Position numbers and translations under genes: made by a program. Below, in pieces: positions 27,482 through 36,502 of a stretch of 64,000 nucleotides of DNA. Under the pieces are notes generated by a model. That model did not search any database, was not told where the DNA came from, and worked only from the letters and a program-made list of their open reading frames with translations. Origin of the DNA: CAXTPV01 sp964249405 (lineage in GTDB: Bacteria > Pseudomonadota > Alphaproteobacteria > Acetobacterales > Acetobacteraceae); the NCBI GenBank assembly GCA_964249405.1, contig CAXUBX010000004.1, forward strand, positions 1 through 64,000, written 5' to 3'. Numbering within the stretch: position 1 is the stretch's first letter; every line of letters begins with the position of its first letter.

Positions 27482-29758
27482 GCCGGAACGATGAAGCTTC
27501 GACGCCCGGTGTTCCGGCGAGAGGGGTCCGGCCACCGGACGCCGCCGGCCTCGCGGGAGGCTGCGACACCGGTGGCCCGTGCGCTCGGTTTGTCCCTGCT
27601 CGCGATCCCGGCCTGCCTCCGACCGGCTTCGGCGCAGACGGCCGGTCCGACCGCGGCGCCGACGGCGGCCACTCCGACCACGACCGTCGTGGTGCCTGGC
27701 CATGGCGGCTATGCCGCCTCGGCACAGTTCCACACAGGGGATGCCGATCTCGGACCGCTCGGGACCCAGCAGATCCTGACCACGCCGCTGTCGGTGACGA
27801 CGATCCCCGAGGATCTCCTCGTGGACGACCAGTCGCGCACGATCAACGACAGTCTCCGGTATCTGCCGTCCGTCGAGGTGCGCGATCAGCAGGGGCTGGA
27901 GGTGTCGCGGCCGCAGTCGCGCGGCTTCGAGAGCACGATCACCGAGAACACGCGGCTCGACGGGCTCAACATCATCGGAACGACGGCGATCCCGACCGAG
28001 AACCTCGAGGACATCCAGGTCCTGAACGGGCTCGCCGGAGCCCTGTACGGACCGGAAGCCCCCGCCGGCGTCTTCGACTACGTGCTCAAGCGCCCGACCG
28101 ACACGCCGATCGAACGCTTCGTCGAGAGCTATGACAGCAACAGCGTGTTGACCGAGGAGGTCGATGCCGGAGGCCGCACCGGTCGGAACGGCTGGTTCGG
28201 CTACCGGCTGGATGTCGTCCATGGCGAAGGGGAGAGCTTCGTCACGGGCAGCTATCTCGACCGGACGCTTGCCAGCGGCGACTTCGACATCCACCTCGAC
28301 GACCGGACGGTGATCCAGCTCGACGCGAGCCACTACGAGGAGGACGCGACCGGGCTGCCCGGCAGCATCGTCTACGACACCGCCAGCACGAACCCGAAGA
28401 CGAATTCGAGCACGCTCCTGCCCTCCGCGGTCGACCCGACCAGGGTCGGCTACGGCCAGCCCGGGGCCGGCACCGACCTGATCACCGACACCGGGCTCGC
28501 CAAGATCATCCATCATTTCGACGACGACTGGACGCTCGAGATCGGCGGCCTGTACCAGAATGCGATCCGCAACCTGTTCGGGATCACCAACACGCTGCAG
28601 AACAATGAGGGCGACTACGTCACGACCAAGAACTTCACCGCCGTTCCCCATTTCACGGACGGCAGCAACGAGGCCTATCTGAACGGCCACGTGACCATCC
28701 TCGGCGCGAGGAACGACGTCACGCTCGGCACCAACGGCTTCATCAACGACCAGTACAGCTATCGGAACTCGATCACCACCACGCTGGGATCGGCATCGCT
28801 CCAGGACCCGGTCGTGTTCGGCTATAAGCCGATCCCGTACAACGGCGGGCAGTATTTCTCGGCCTACGAGGACCAGCAATCGCTCATCGAGGGCGACACC
28901 GTCCACCTCGACCGGCAGTTCGCCGTGCAGACCGTGTTCAGCGAATCCTTCCTCTCCTCCAAAAGCTACAACAGCAAGGACGTGGTGACCGCCTCGCAGA
29001 GTCACGACGGGCTGTTCAGCCCGACCGTCAGCCTGATCTACACGCCGACCTCGCGATGGACGGCCTACGCCACCTACGCCGAAAGCTGGGAGGAGGGAGA
29101 TCAGGCACCGAGCACGGCGTCGAACGCGAACGCCTTCCTTGCCCCCTATCACGACACCGAGGTCGAGATCGGCGCCAAATACGCGCCGATGAAGCAGCTG
29201 CTCCTCACCCTCGACGGCTTCCGGATCACCCGGCCGTTCGCCGACGCGAACGCGGCCAACCTCTACGAGGTCATCGGCACGCAGCGGAACTACGGCATCG
29301 AGTTCTTCGCGCAGGGCGACGTGGATCCGAGCCTCAGCGTGATCGGCGGCGTCACCTATATCGATGCGCGCCTGCAGAACACGGGCGTCGCCGATACCGA
29401 TGGCGGTCTCGTGGTCGGCGTTCCGGAGTGGAAGTCCGACGTCGCGCTCGACTACCACCCGGCTTTCATGCGGGGCGTGGCGCTCACCGGCGCCGCGCAT
29501 TACGAGAGCGAGCGGGCCGCGACCAACGTCAAGAACCAGTCGTTCGCGGCGCCCTATGCGACGCTCGACGTCGGCGCCCGATACTCGACCCGGATCGAGA
29601 GGCGTTACGTCACCGTACGCGTCGGCGCGATCAACGTGACGGACACCCGGTACTACGCCTCGGTTGCCGACGGCACGATCGTCGGCAGTCCGGGCGCGAA
29701 CACGGCCTATCTCGGAACGCCCCGCACGGTACTCGCAAGCCTCGAGGTCGATCTCTAG
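27479..29758 (+). CDS. TonB-dependent outer-membrane receptor (siderophore-type)
   Basis: An outer-membrane barrel with plug that imports ferric siderophores or similar ligands using TonB energy. From ATG 27479 the product has 759 residues; ATG 27491 is an alternative. A signal peptide ends near RPASAQT. The plug domain follows (TPLSVTTIPEDLLVDDQSRTINDSLRYLPSVEV; QSRGFESTITENTRLDGLN; YGPEAPAGVFDYVLKRPT). The barrel shows alternating strands such as VSLIYTPTSRWTAYATYAESW, and the chain ends TPRTVLASLEVDL with no terminal aromatic. No TonB, ABC importer or siderophore gene is nearby. Its stop abuts repeat copy B. Confidence 0.9.
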   Translation: MAGTMKLRRPVFRREGSGHRTPPASREAATPVARALGLSLLAIPACLRPASAQTAGPTAAPTAATPTTTVVVPGHGGYAASAQFHTGDADLGPLGTQQILTTPLSVTTIPEDLLVDDQSRTINDSLRYLPSVEVRDQQGLEVSRPQSRGFESTITENTRLDGLNIIGTTAIPTENLEDIQVLNGLAGALYGPEAPAGVFDYVLKRPTDTPIERFVESYDSNSVLTEEVDAGGRTGRNGWFGYRLDVVHGEGESFVTGSYLDRTLASGDFDIHLDDRTVIQLDASHYEEDATGLPGSIVYDTASTNPKTNSSTLLPSAVDPTRVGYGQPGAGTDLITDTGLAKIIHHFDDDWTLEIGGLYQNAIRNLFGITNTLQNNEGDYVTTKNFTAVPHFTDGSNEAYLNGHVTILGARNDVTLGTNGFINDQYSYRNSITTTLGSASLQDPVVFGYKPIPYNGGQYFSAYEDQQSLIEGDTVHLDRQFAVQTVFSESFLSSKSYNSKDVVTASQSHDGLFSPTVSLIYTPTSRWTAYATYAESWEEGDQAPSTASNANAFLAPYHDTEVEIGAKYAPMKQLLLTLDGFRITRPFADANAANLYEVIGTQRNYGIEFFAQGDVDPSLSVIGGVTYIDARLQNTGVADTDGGLVVGVPEWKSDVALDYHPAFMRGVALTGAAHYESERAATNVKNQSFAAPYATLDVGARYSTRIERRYVTVRVGAINVTDTRYYASVADGTIVGSPGANTAYLGTPRTVLASLEVDL

Positions 29759-29896
29759 CAGGCTGCTGAAAAACTCAAGACTTGAGGCTCCGCCTCAAAC
29801 TCCGCTGGGTGCGGCGCGCCCAGACCCGCAAACTGGTAGCGTTTCGGGGGTCCAGGCGCCCAGCGCCTGGTGGGGTGCGGGGTAAAACCCCGCGTC
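29759..29896 (-). repeat. Dispersed hairpin-rich repeat, copy B (inverted relative to copy A)
   Basis: The reverse complement of this 138-bp segment matches copy A across most of its length, with a different spacer in the middle. It begins directly after the TonB receptor stop codon. The TTGAGGC/GCCTCAA stem (29782-29798) differs from copy A by a paired change (C-G to T-A on opposite arms), which keeps the hairpin. No open frame lies inside. Confidence 0.88.
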
Positions 29897-29944
29897 TCGA
29901 TCCACCGTGCCGTCGGCGCCGAACTTTTTCGGCAGCCTCGGCGC

Positions 29945-31081
29945 TCATGTCGCGATGGCCCCCTCGGTCGCGACGGCGGACGACGACGCCCGCACGCCCG
30001 CACGATCGATCAGCCGACGCCCGGACCGTGTCAGCGGGCGCTCCACGAAGCGGAACACCGCGACGGCCACCACGATCGAGAACAGCGAGGACGCGACCAG
30101 CAGCACACCGACACGATGCACGCCGTGACGGATCAGGACCTCGACCGCCAGATTGATCGCGAACGGGCTGGTCAGATAGAGCGCGTAGCTCGACTGGCCC
30201 ATCAGGCGAATGAAGTCGGCCAGTCGCCGCGGCATGGCCGTCCCGGCCGAGAAGACGCAGCAGAGGAACAGGAGCGAGGCGGGCACTCCGTTGCCGATCA
30301 CGCGCGGGACGTGGCCGAGATCGCGGAGGCCCAGATGCAGGCCGACCGCGAGCAGCGCTCCCGGAACCGCCCAGACCGCCGGCATCCGGATCCCCCGTTC
30401 GTAGGCCATGCAGAAGAGCATGCCGCAGCCGAACTCGAGCACGATCGGTTGCGCGTAGAAGTTGAGCCACCACGGCGAGGTCGTCCAGACCTGGTCGACG
30501 AGCACGCTCGATCCGAACCAGAGGAGAAGCAGCCCGACCGCGAGCGTCCGCCGGAACCGCACCACCAGCGCGAACAGGGCGTAGAAGTAGAACTCGACAT
30601 TGAGCGTCCATCCCGACGCGAGCAGCGGGAAGACCTGGTGCTGGCGGTCGGGCCAGGCGATCATCAGAAACGACAGGGCCGCCTGTGCCGGGCTCAGCAC
30701 GCTGTGGTTCAGGAGCGAGGGGATGGCGAGGGTGGCTCCAAGCATGGCGGCCGTCGCCAGCCAGTAGAGCGGGACGATCCGGAGCACGCGTCGTTTCAGG
30801 AAATCGGTTCCGGCCCCGCTCCTTCCGAACTGCCCCCGCGAGACCAGGCAGATGAGGAAGCCGCTGATGCAGAAGAAGATGTCGACCCCGATGCCGAACT
30901 CGATCGCGCGCGAGAAGCGGAGGGCGTGGTGGGCGCGCGCGGCGACCTTCTCCAGCTCGTGCTCGGCGTGGACCCAGACCACCAGCGAGGCGGCGAGCCA
31001 ACGCAATCCCTGGATCGCGACGATGTCGTCCCGTGCGGGAGCGTCTAGCGGTCGCGCCACGCCCGCCACTCCATGAGCCAC
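29945..31081 (-). CDS. Acyltransferase family 3 membrane protein (OafA/NodX/ExoZ-like)
   Basis: A 378-residue inner-membrane protein with about ten hydrophobic helices that O-acylates surface or exported sugars. It has the family's opening IQGLRWLAASLVVWVHAEHEL with the essential His, then FGIGVDIFFCISGFLI, KRRVLRIVPLYWL (RxxR/PxY) and LNVEFYFYALFALV. The nominal start at 31081 overlaps the upstream epimerase gene by 37 bp; a start a little further in would still keep the first motif. The coupling with the sugar epimerase suggests one polysaccharide-modifying unit. Confidence 0.9.
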   Translation of the reverse strand: MAHGVAGVARPLDAPARDDIVAIQGLRWLAASLVVWVHAEHELEKVAARAHHALRFSRAIEFGIGVDIFFCISGFLICLVSRGQFGRSGAGTDFLKRRVLRIVPLYWLATAAMLGATLAIPSLLNHSVLSPAQAALSFLMIAWPDRQHQVFPLLASGWTLNVEFYFYALFALVVRFRRTLAVGLLLLWFGSSVLVDQVWTTSPWWLNFYAQPIVLEFGCGMLFCMAYERGIRMPAVWAVPGALLAVGLHLGLRDLGHVPRVIGNGVPASLLFLCCVFSAGTAMPRRLADFIRLMGQSSYALYLTSPFAINLAVEVLIRHGVHRVGVLLVASSLFSIVVAVAVFRFVERPLTRSGRRLIDRAGVRASSSAVATEGAIAT

Positions 31082-32025
31082 GACGCGAAGCGCGGGACGC
31101 CGACGGCGAGCGGCGTCGTCGGCCGGTATCCGGTAAGTGCCGAGATCGCTGAGACGTCGGCGAGCGTCGCGCGAACGTCCGCGCGTGGCCGCGGCGCATC
31201 GACGACGATGGCGCGTCGGCCCAGCGCCTCCTCGAGCAGGGTGATCAGGGTGCCGACCTTCTCGGCCCGCGTGTTGCCGATGTTGAGCACGCGCTGGGGA
31301 GCGCCGGTCTCGGGCGGCGCGTCGAGGCAGCCGACCACGCCGTCGACGATGTCGTCGACATAGGTGAAGTCCCGCTCGACGTCGCCGCCGTCATAGACGG
31401 TGATCGGCCGGCCATCGAGGATGGCCTCGGCAAACGAGAAGTAGGCCATGTCCGGTCTTCCCCAGGGACCATACACGGTGAAGAAGCGGAGGCCGGTCGT
31501 CGGGATGGCGAACAGGTGGGCGTAGGCGTGGCCCATCAGCTCGCCCGCGCGCTTGCTGGCGGCGTACAGCGAGAGCGGCGTGTCGCAGCGATCATCCTCA
31601 CGGAACGGCAGGAGGTCGCTGCCGCCATAGACCGAGGACGAGCTCGCATAGACGAGGTGACGGAGCCGCGTCGTGGCGCGCGCGATCTCCAGCAGCACGA
31701 GCTGTCCCGCGATGTTGGACGTGACGAAGTCGAACGGCGCCTCGAGCGAGTGCCTGACGCCGGCCTGGGCCGCGAGATGGACGATCCGGTCGAGATCCGG
31801 CGTCGAGGCGACCGCCGCCATCATCGCGGCGCGGTCGGCGATGCTGGCCTCGACGAAGCGGAACCCGCGATGTCGCAGCAGGCGGTCCCGCCGCCGCAGC
31901 TTCAGGCCGACATCGTAGTAGGCGTTGAGATCGTCGACGCCGAGCACGGTCTCGCCGCGTGCGAGAAGGCGCTCGGCGACCTGCGAGCCGATGAACCCCG
32001 CGCTTCCGGTCAGCAGGATGGTCAT
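31045..32025 (-). CDS. NAD-dependent sugar-nucleotide epimerase (UDP-glucuronate 4-epimerase-like)
   Basis: An extended short-chain dehydrogenase/reductase of 326 residues acting on UDP-sugars. Visible are the NAD loop TGSAGFIGSQ (GxxGxxG) at the N-terminus, VDDLNAYYDVGLKLRR (typical of glucuronate/galacturonate epimerases), HLAAQAGVRHSL, the catalytic ASSSSVYGG Ser and YAASK (YxxxK), and RFFTVYGPWGRPDMA. The nearest family is UDP-glucuronate 4-epimerase; other UDP-hexose epimerases cannot be excluded. GGAGGA precedes the ATG. It lies upstream of, and overlaps, the acyltransferase gene. Confidence 0.9.
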   Translation of the reverse strand: MTILLTGSAGFIGSQVAERLLARGETVLGVDDLNAYYDVGLKLRRRDRLLRHRGFRFVEASIADRAAMMAAVASTPDLDRIVHLAAQAGVRHSLEAPFDFVTSNIAGQLVLLEIARATTRLRHLVYASSSSVYGGSDLLPFREDDRCDTPLSLYAASKRAGELMGHAYAHLFAIPTTGLRFFTVYGPWGRPDMAYFSFAEAILDGRPITVYDGGDVERDFTYVDDIVDGVVGCLDAPPETGAPQRVLNIGNTRAEKVGTLITLLEEALGRRAIVVDAPRPRADVRATLADVSAISALTGYRPTTPLAVGVPRFASWLMEWRAWRDR

Positions 32026-32097
32026 GGGGTCCTCCTTCCGACCAGGCCACGGCGGCTGCAGAGAACCGCATAAACCGATCGATACCGCAACGACTTT

Positions 32098-33816
32098 CTA
32101 CCGCAGGAAGATCGAAACGAGGAGTGCGGCGGCGAGCACCAGCGCGATCGCCTGCCAGACCCGGACCGGCGCGCGTTCGTAGAGGGTGCGCGACCGCGGC
32201 GGCGGCGCGACCGGCGCGGGTCCGGCCTCGATCTCGGCCGCGAAGGCCGCCATGTCGGGCGGGCGCAATCCCGGATCCGCCGCGATCGCTTGTCCGAGCA
32301 GCGCTCCGAGCCAGGACGGCAGGTCGGGACGAAGACTTGCGAAATCGAGGGAACGCGCCCGGGATGACGGCGACACGGCATCGGCGTTGCCGAACGGGAA
32401 CACACCGGTCCAGGCGCGGAACATCGTGACCCCGAGCGCGAACAGGTCCGTCGCCTCGTTTCCTGCCTCGCCCGCAAGCATCTCGGGCGCCATGTAGGCG
32501 CGGGTGCCCGGGATGTCGCCGCGCGCCCCGTCCTCCAGCCCGGGCAGACGAACGATGCCGAGATCGAGGAGCATGGCCTGCCCGTTGCGGTCCAGCATGA
32601 CGTTGTCGGGCTTGATGTCCCGGTGGATGATGCCGGCACGATGGAGCGACGCGGCGCCGCGGGCGAGCCCGGCCGCGATCGCTCGACCCTCTTCCAGCGT
32701 GAGCGACGGACGCCGCGAGAGCCGACGCTCGAGCGTCTCGCCGCCGCAGAGCGGCATGACGGAGTAGAGTCGCGACTGACGCCCCTCGTCGAGCTCGATC
32801 GTCCGGACGACGTGAGGGCTCGCGACGTGGCGTCCCACCCAGGCCTCGCGCACGAAGGCGCCGAGCCTCGCCTCCACCTCGCCGACCGACGATTTCGGAA
32901 ATTTCAGCACGATCGGGCCTTCGGACAGGCGGTCCCTCGCCGCGAACAATCGGCTGTGCGGTCCGTCCGAGACCAGCGCCTCCAGGACGAAGCCGTCGAC
33001 GGTCTCGCCGACGAGCGGCACGGTTCCGATCGGCAGCGAGCCGACGATCCGCCTGATGTCGTCCGGAGCGGTCGCGGGGAGTGCCAGGATGTCGATCACC
33101 AGCGCGGTCGCGTTGTCCGTGCCGCCGCTGGCGAGCGCGGCGGCGACCAGGGCCTCGGCGGTGTCGGCGGACGCGGAGCGCCGGCCGAGCAGATCCGCGA
33201 CCGTCTGGTCGTCGAGCGTCCCGTGGAGCCCGTCGGTCGACAGGAGGAAGCGGTCGTGCACCGCCATCGGGTGGCTCGCGTAGTCGAGCCGGATGTCGGT
33301 CTCCGCGCCAAGGGCGCGCGTGAGCAGGCGCGCGCCCCCGTCGCCCTCGCGGGCGTGATCCTCGGTGAGCCGCGACAGGATGCCGCCGGTCAGACGCCAG
33401 GCCCTCGTGTCACCGACATGGAGGACGTGGGCACGCCGGCCACGAAGCACGAGCGCCGTGAACGTGCAGCCCATGCCGGCCAGCGACCGGTCCTGCCGGC
33501 CCTGGGCGTGCAGCCAGGCATTCAGCGCACCGAGGATGCGGGCGCCCGCGTGACGGATCTCGACCGTCTCCGCCACTTCGGACAGCCCGTCGAGGAACCC
33601 GCGCGTGGCGGTCTCCGCCGCCACCCTGCCGCCCTTCGCGCCACCCATCCCATCCGCGATCGCCGCCACGACGTCGCGACGCTCGCCGGCGCCCGACGGC
33701 CCGGCGAGTGCGCCCGCGAAGTCCTCGTTCCGAGTCCGTCTCGGCCCGGTCTCCGAGGCGAAGCCGATGCTCACGATCGGTCGGGCTGCCTGCGGGTCCG
33801 CCAAGCTCGTGGTCAA
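32098..33816 (-). CDS. Bifunctional PP2C-type phosphatase / Ser-Thr protein kinase with C-terminal membrane anchor
   Basis: A 572-residue signalling protein holding both a phosphatase and a kinase. The first 240 residues are a PPM phosphatase (RRTRNEDF, AIADGMGGAKGG, LHVGDTRAWRL, LLSTDGLHG, GGTDNATALVI: the metal-binding Asp motifs). Residues about 265-530 are a Hanks-type kinase (VLKFPK lysine, IIHRDIKPDNVML catalytic loop, LLDLGI in place of DFG, PGTRAYMAPEML activation segment). The last 20 residues form one transmembrane helix (IALVLAAALLVSIFL). The start is taken as TTG 33816 with GGAGG 5 nt upstream, because no ATG or GTG precedes the conserved region sensibly. Such fusions occur near type VI or stress systems, but none is seen here. 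Confidence 0.88.
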   Translation of the reverse strand: MTTSLADPQAARPIVSIGFASETGPRRTRNEDFAGALAGPSGAGERRDVVAAIADGMGGAKGGRVAAETATRGFLDGLSEVAETVEIRHAGARILGALNAWLHAQGRQDRSLAGMGCTFTALVLRGRRAHVLHVGDTRAWRLTGGILSRLTEDHAREGDGGARLLTRALGAETDIRLDYASHPMAVHDRFLLSTDGLHGTLDDQTVADLLGRRSASADTAEALVAAALASGGTDNATALVIDILALPATAPDDIRRIVGSLPIGTVPLVGETVDGFVLEALVSDGPHSRLFAARDRLSEGPIVLKFPKSSVGEVEARLGAFVREAWVGRHVASPHVVRTIELDEGRQSRLYSVMPLCGGETLERRLSRRPSLTLEEGRAIAAGLARGAASLHRAGIIHRDIKPDNVMLDRNGQAMLLDLGIVRLPGLEDGARGDIPGTRAYMAPEMLAGEAGNEATDLFALGVTMFRAWTGVFPFGNADAVSPSSRARSLDFASLRPDLPSWLGALLGQAIAADPGLRPPDMAAFAAEIEAGPAPVAPPPRSRTLYERAPVRVWQAIALVLAAALLVSIFLR

Positions 33817-33850
33817 TCCGGCCTCCGCGACCCCTGCTTCCCCGGGCGGG

Positions 33851-34177
33851 TCATCCCGCCGGTGTGCAGCGGTCCTTGAGGATCCATCCGCCGGTGCTCG
33901 ACGGCACCGTGACCGTGAGCACGCCCGACCGGCGATCAAGAGCATAGCGACGGTTGTCCGCGGGATCGCGCCAGGAGATGGTGGCGGCCCCGATCACCGC
34001 CTGGTTGCCGTCCACCGTGCTCCGCCGGACATCGATCGTGATCCGCCAGCGAACGCCGCTCGCGACGTTCGAACAGACCGGCGCCAAGACCGTGGGGAGC
34101 GCCCGGGCCCCGAGAGAGCTCCCGAGAACGGATGCGAGCACCAGCCGACACAATCCAGCATAGTTCTTGCAAAGCAT
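33851..34177 (-). CDS. Small exported protein of unknown function
   Basis: A 108-residue product starting MLCKNYAGLCRLVLASVLGSS with a signal-peptide-like N-terminus cleaved near GARA. The mature part reads like a small beta domain (VRWRITIDVRRSTVDGN, ATISWRDPADNRRYALDRRSG, LTVTVPSSTGGWILKDRC) with two Cys that could pair. I recognise no family. It ends 34 bp before the phosphatase-kinase start on the same strand, so the two may form one unit. The start is uncertain; a longer frame exists upstream but crosses the amtB control region. Confidence 0.6.
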   Translation of the reverse strand: MLCKNYAGLCRLVLASVLGSSLGARALPTVLAPVCSNVASGVRWRITIDVRRSTVDGNQAVIGAATISWRDPADNRRYALDRRSGVLTVTVPSSTGGWILKDRCTPAG

Positions 34178-34307
34178 CGATGGGCGCCATGCGGCGACCG
34201 GGTGCGGGAACGGACTGCCCACGCCGCGGCGCCGCGGCAGCGGGCACGCCGAAAGAACGACAGCGTACCCGGGTCGGCGACGGCGCAGGAACGAGTGGAG
34301 GGACTGC

Positions 34308-35627
34308 ATGATCGTACCGTCACCAAAATGGCTTGACGCGGGAGACAACGCGTGGCAGCTCGCGGCCGCGACGTTCGTCGGGCTCCAGAGCATCCCGGGG
34401 CTGGTCGTGCTGTACGGCGGCGTCGTCAAGCACAAATGGGCGATCAACTCCGCCTTCATGGCGATGTACGCCTTCGCCTCGGTGCTCGTGGTCTGGGTCC
34501 TGTTCGACTACAACATGGCGTTCGGGCCGCAATGGTTTCCCTTCCTCGGCCATCCGTTCCCGGCGGTGTCGGCCGACTTCATGCTCGGGCAGGCGACCAT
34601 CCCGGCCGCCGCTTCGGGCATGCCGGCGCTCGCCTTTCCGATGGCGACCCTCGTCTTCTTCCAGTTCGTGTTCGCCGCGATCACCGTGATCATCCTTGCC
34701 GGATCGGTCCTCGGACGGATGAACTTCACGGCCTGGATGATCTTCTGCCCGGTCTGGATGACGCTCGTCTATACGGTCGGCGCCTTCAGCCTCTGGGGCG
34801 GTGGCTGGCTGTCGGCGCTCGGGGTCGCCGATTTCTCGGGCGGCTACGTGATCCATCTCGCGGCCGGCACGTCGGGGTTCGTCGCGGCGGCGGTCATCGG
34901 CCCACGCCATCCGATCGACCGCGAGAACTTCCCGCCGAACAGCCTCCTCGTCACGCTGGTCGGCGCCGGGATCCTCTGGCTCGGCTGGAACGGGTTCAAC
35001 GGCGGCGATCCCTACTTCGCGAACGCCGACGCGGGTGCCGCCGTGCTCAACACCAACGTCACCACGGCGGTCTCGCTTCTGGTCTGGGCGATCCTCGACA
35101 AGGTCAACTACGGCAAGCCCTCCATCATCGGCGCGGTGAACGGGATGATCGCCGGCCTGGTCGCGATCACGCCCGCCGCCGGCTACGTCAACGGCTGGGG
35201 CGCCATCGTCATCGGGCTCTGCTCCGGATCGGTGTGCTGGTTCAGCATGAACAGGTTCCAGCGGAGCCGGCTCATGCAGAAGGTCGACGACACGCTCTCG
35301 GTGTTCTCGACCCATGCCGTCGCCGGCGTGCTCGGCGGATTGCTCACCGGCATTCTCGCGAGCCCGCACATGCTCGAATACATCGGAACCGACAAGGACG
35401 CGCCGGGTGTCAGCGTCACCGGACTTCTCTACGGCAACCCGCACCAGCTCCTGGTGCAGATCTACGGGGCGGCGTTCATCATCCTGTTCAACGCGATCAT
35501 GACCTTCATCATCCTCAAGGTCATCGGCGTCTTCGTCCCGCTCCGGATGGACGAGGCCATGCTCCGGGTCGGCGACGACGCGGTGCACGGAGAGACCGCC
35601 TACGCGATCGGTCCGATGACCGAGTAG
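34308..35627 (+). CDS. amtB: Ammonium transporter
   Basis: An 11-helix trimeric ammonium channel of the inner membrane. The 439-residue product begins directly with the first domain (no cleavable signal is obvious) and has the conserved ADFSGGYVIHLAAGTSG (Asp175 and pore His183), GWNGFNGG, and STHAVAGVLGG with the second pore His336. GGAGGG precedes ATG 34308. In many bacteria glnK is co-transcribed with amtB; none is adjacent here. A strong hairpin follows the stop, so it is probably a single-gene unit. A weak sigma-54-like site lies upstream. Confidence 0.96.
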   Translation: MIVPSPKWLDAGDNAWQLAAATFVGLQSIPGLVVLYGGVVKHKWAINSAFMAMYAFASVLVVWVLFDYNMAFGPQWFPFLGHPFPAVSADFMLGQATIPAAASGMPALAFPMATLVFFQFVFAAITVIILAGSVLGRMNFTAWMIFCPVWMTLVYTVGAFSLWGGGWLSALGVADFSGGYVIHLAAGTSGFVAAAVIGPRHPIDRENFPPNSLLVTLVGAGILWLGWNGFNGGDPYFANADAGAAVLNTNVTTAVSLLVWAILDKVNYGKPSIIGAVNGMIAGLVAITPAAGYVNGWGAIVIGLCSGSVCWFSMNRFQRSRLMQKVDDTLSVFSTHAVAGVLGGLLTGILASPHMLEYIGTDKDAPGVSVTGLLYGNPHQLLVQIYGAAFIILFNAIMTFIILKVIGVFVPLRMDEAMLRVGDDAVHGETAYAIGPMTE

Positions 35628-35644
35628 GCGCCCGTGCACCAGAC

Positions 35645-35673
35645 GGGGTCCAGGGGCGAAAGCCCTGGACCCC
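35645..35673 (+). terminator. Hairpin terminator after amtB
   Basis: An 11-bp perfect stem GGGGTCCAGGG / CCCTGGACCCC with a 7-nt loop containing GAAA, 18 bp after the amtB stop. No T-run follows. Its TCCAGG core resembles the CCAGGCG hairpin region of the dispersed repeat at 24481 and 29759, so it may be a relative. Confidence 0.75.
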
Positions 35674-35768
35674 GATCCTCGCTCAGAGCCAGCAGTTCCT
35701 CCGTGACCGGTCGATCACGGAGCGGCGGCGGTCCCGCGACGCGTCCGGTGGTCAGCGTGGCGTCGATG

Positions 35769-36488
35769 TCACGCGGCAGGAGGGTAGTTCGACGTGTAGA
35801 GCGAGCGCCGCGTCTCGTCGTCGTTGCCGCGCTTGAACCCATGATCCTTGCCGACGGCACGCGCACGGGCGACCGCCGGTCGTGCATCCACCGCCCGGAA
35901 CAAGCGATCGAGATGCGGGAACGCGGCGAGCGGCGCGTCTTCTCCCTTCAGGACCCGTGAAGCGCGATCGAGCCAGCCCCAGGCCGACATGTCGGCGATC
36001 GTGTAGTCGTCACCGACGATGAAGGTGCGGCCTTCCATGTGATCGTTCAGCACCTGGTAGTGGCGTTCGGCCTCGCGCCGGTAACGGTTCGCGGCGTACG
36101 CGAGCCCGTCGGGAGAGGTGAAGTCGGGGGCTGCGAACTGGAAGTGTACCGCCTGCCCGGAGAACGGGCCGAGCCCCGAGGCGATGAACATCAGCCAGGA
36201 CAGCAGTTCCGGGCGGTCCGCCGGCGTCCCGAGAAAACGGCCCGTCTTCTCCGCAAGGTAGAGCAGGATCGCGGACGAATCGAAGACCCGGACCTCGTTG
36301 CCGTGGGGCCCCTCGGTGTCGATGATCGCCGGCACCTTGCCGTTCGGGTTGACCGCGCGGAATTCCGGCCGGTGCTGATCGCCCCGCGCGGTGTCGACGG
36401 CGACGGTCTCGTAGGGAAGGCCGGCCTCCTCGAGGAAGAGCGCGACCTTGGCCGGGTTCGGGGTCGGATGGAAATAGAAGCGGATCAT
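35769..36488 (-). CDS. Glutathione S-transferase (YfcG/Ure2-like)
   Basis: A 239-residue cytosolic thioredoxin-fold protein. The N-domain has FYFHPTPNPAKVALFLEEAGLPY and the cis-Pro and glutathione-contact region NPNGKVPAIID ... VFDSSAILLYLAEK. The C-terminal all-helical domain contains YTIADMSAWGWLDR, with the conserved capping-box Asp. The sequence fits the YfcG/YghU disulfide-bond reductase group better than classical detoxifying GSTs. GAGGAAA precedes the ATG at 36488. It lies 14 bp after the msrP-like gene on the same strand and is probably its operon partner, which would fit a redox role. Confidence 0.92.
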   Translation of the reverse strand: MIRFYFHPTPNPAKVALFLEEAGLPYETVAVDTARGDQHRPEFRAVNPNGKVPAIIDTEGPHGNEVRVFDSSAILLYLAEKTGRFLGTPADRPELLSWLMFIASGLGPFSGQAVHFQFAAPDFTSPDGLAYAANRYRREAERHYQVLNDHMEGRTFIVGDDYTIADMSAWGWLDRASRVLKGEDAPLAAFPHLDRLFRAVDARPAVARARAVGKDHGFKRGNDDETRRSLYTSNYPPAA

Positions 36489-36502
36489 GAACGTTTCCTC
36501 GC

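Noticed and set aside
27329..29500. 723-codon open frame antisense to the TonB receptor
   Set aside because: Shadow of the receptor; composition-only signal.
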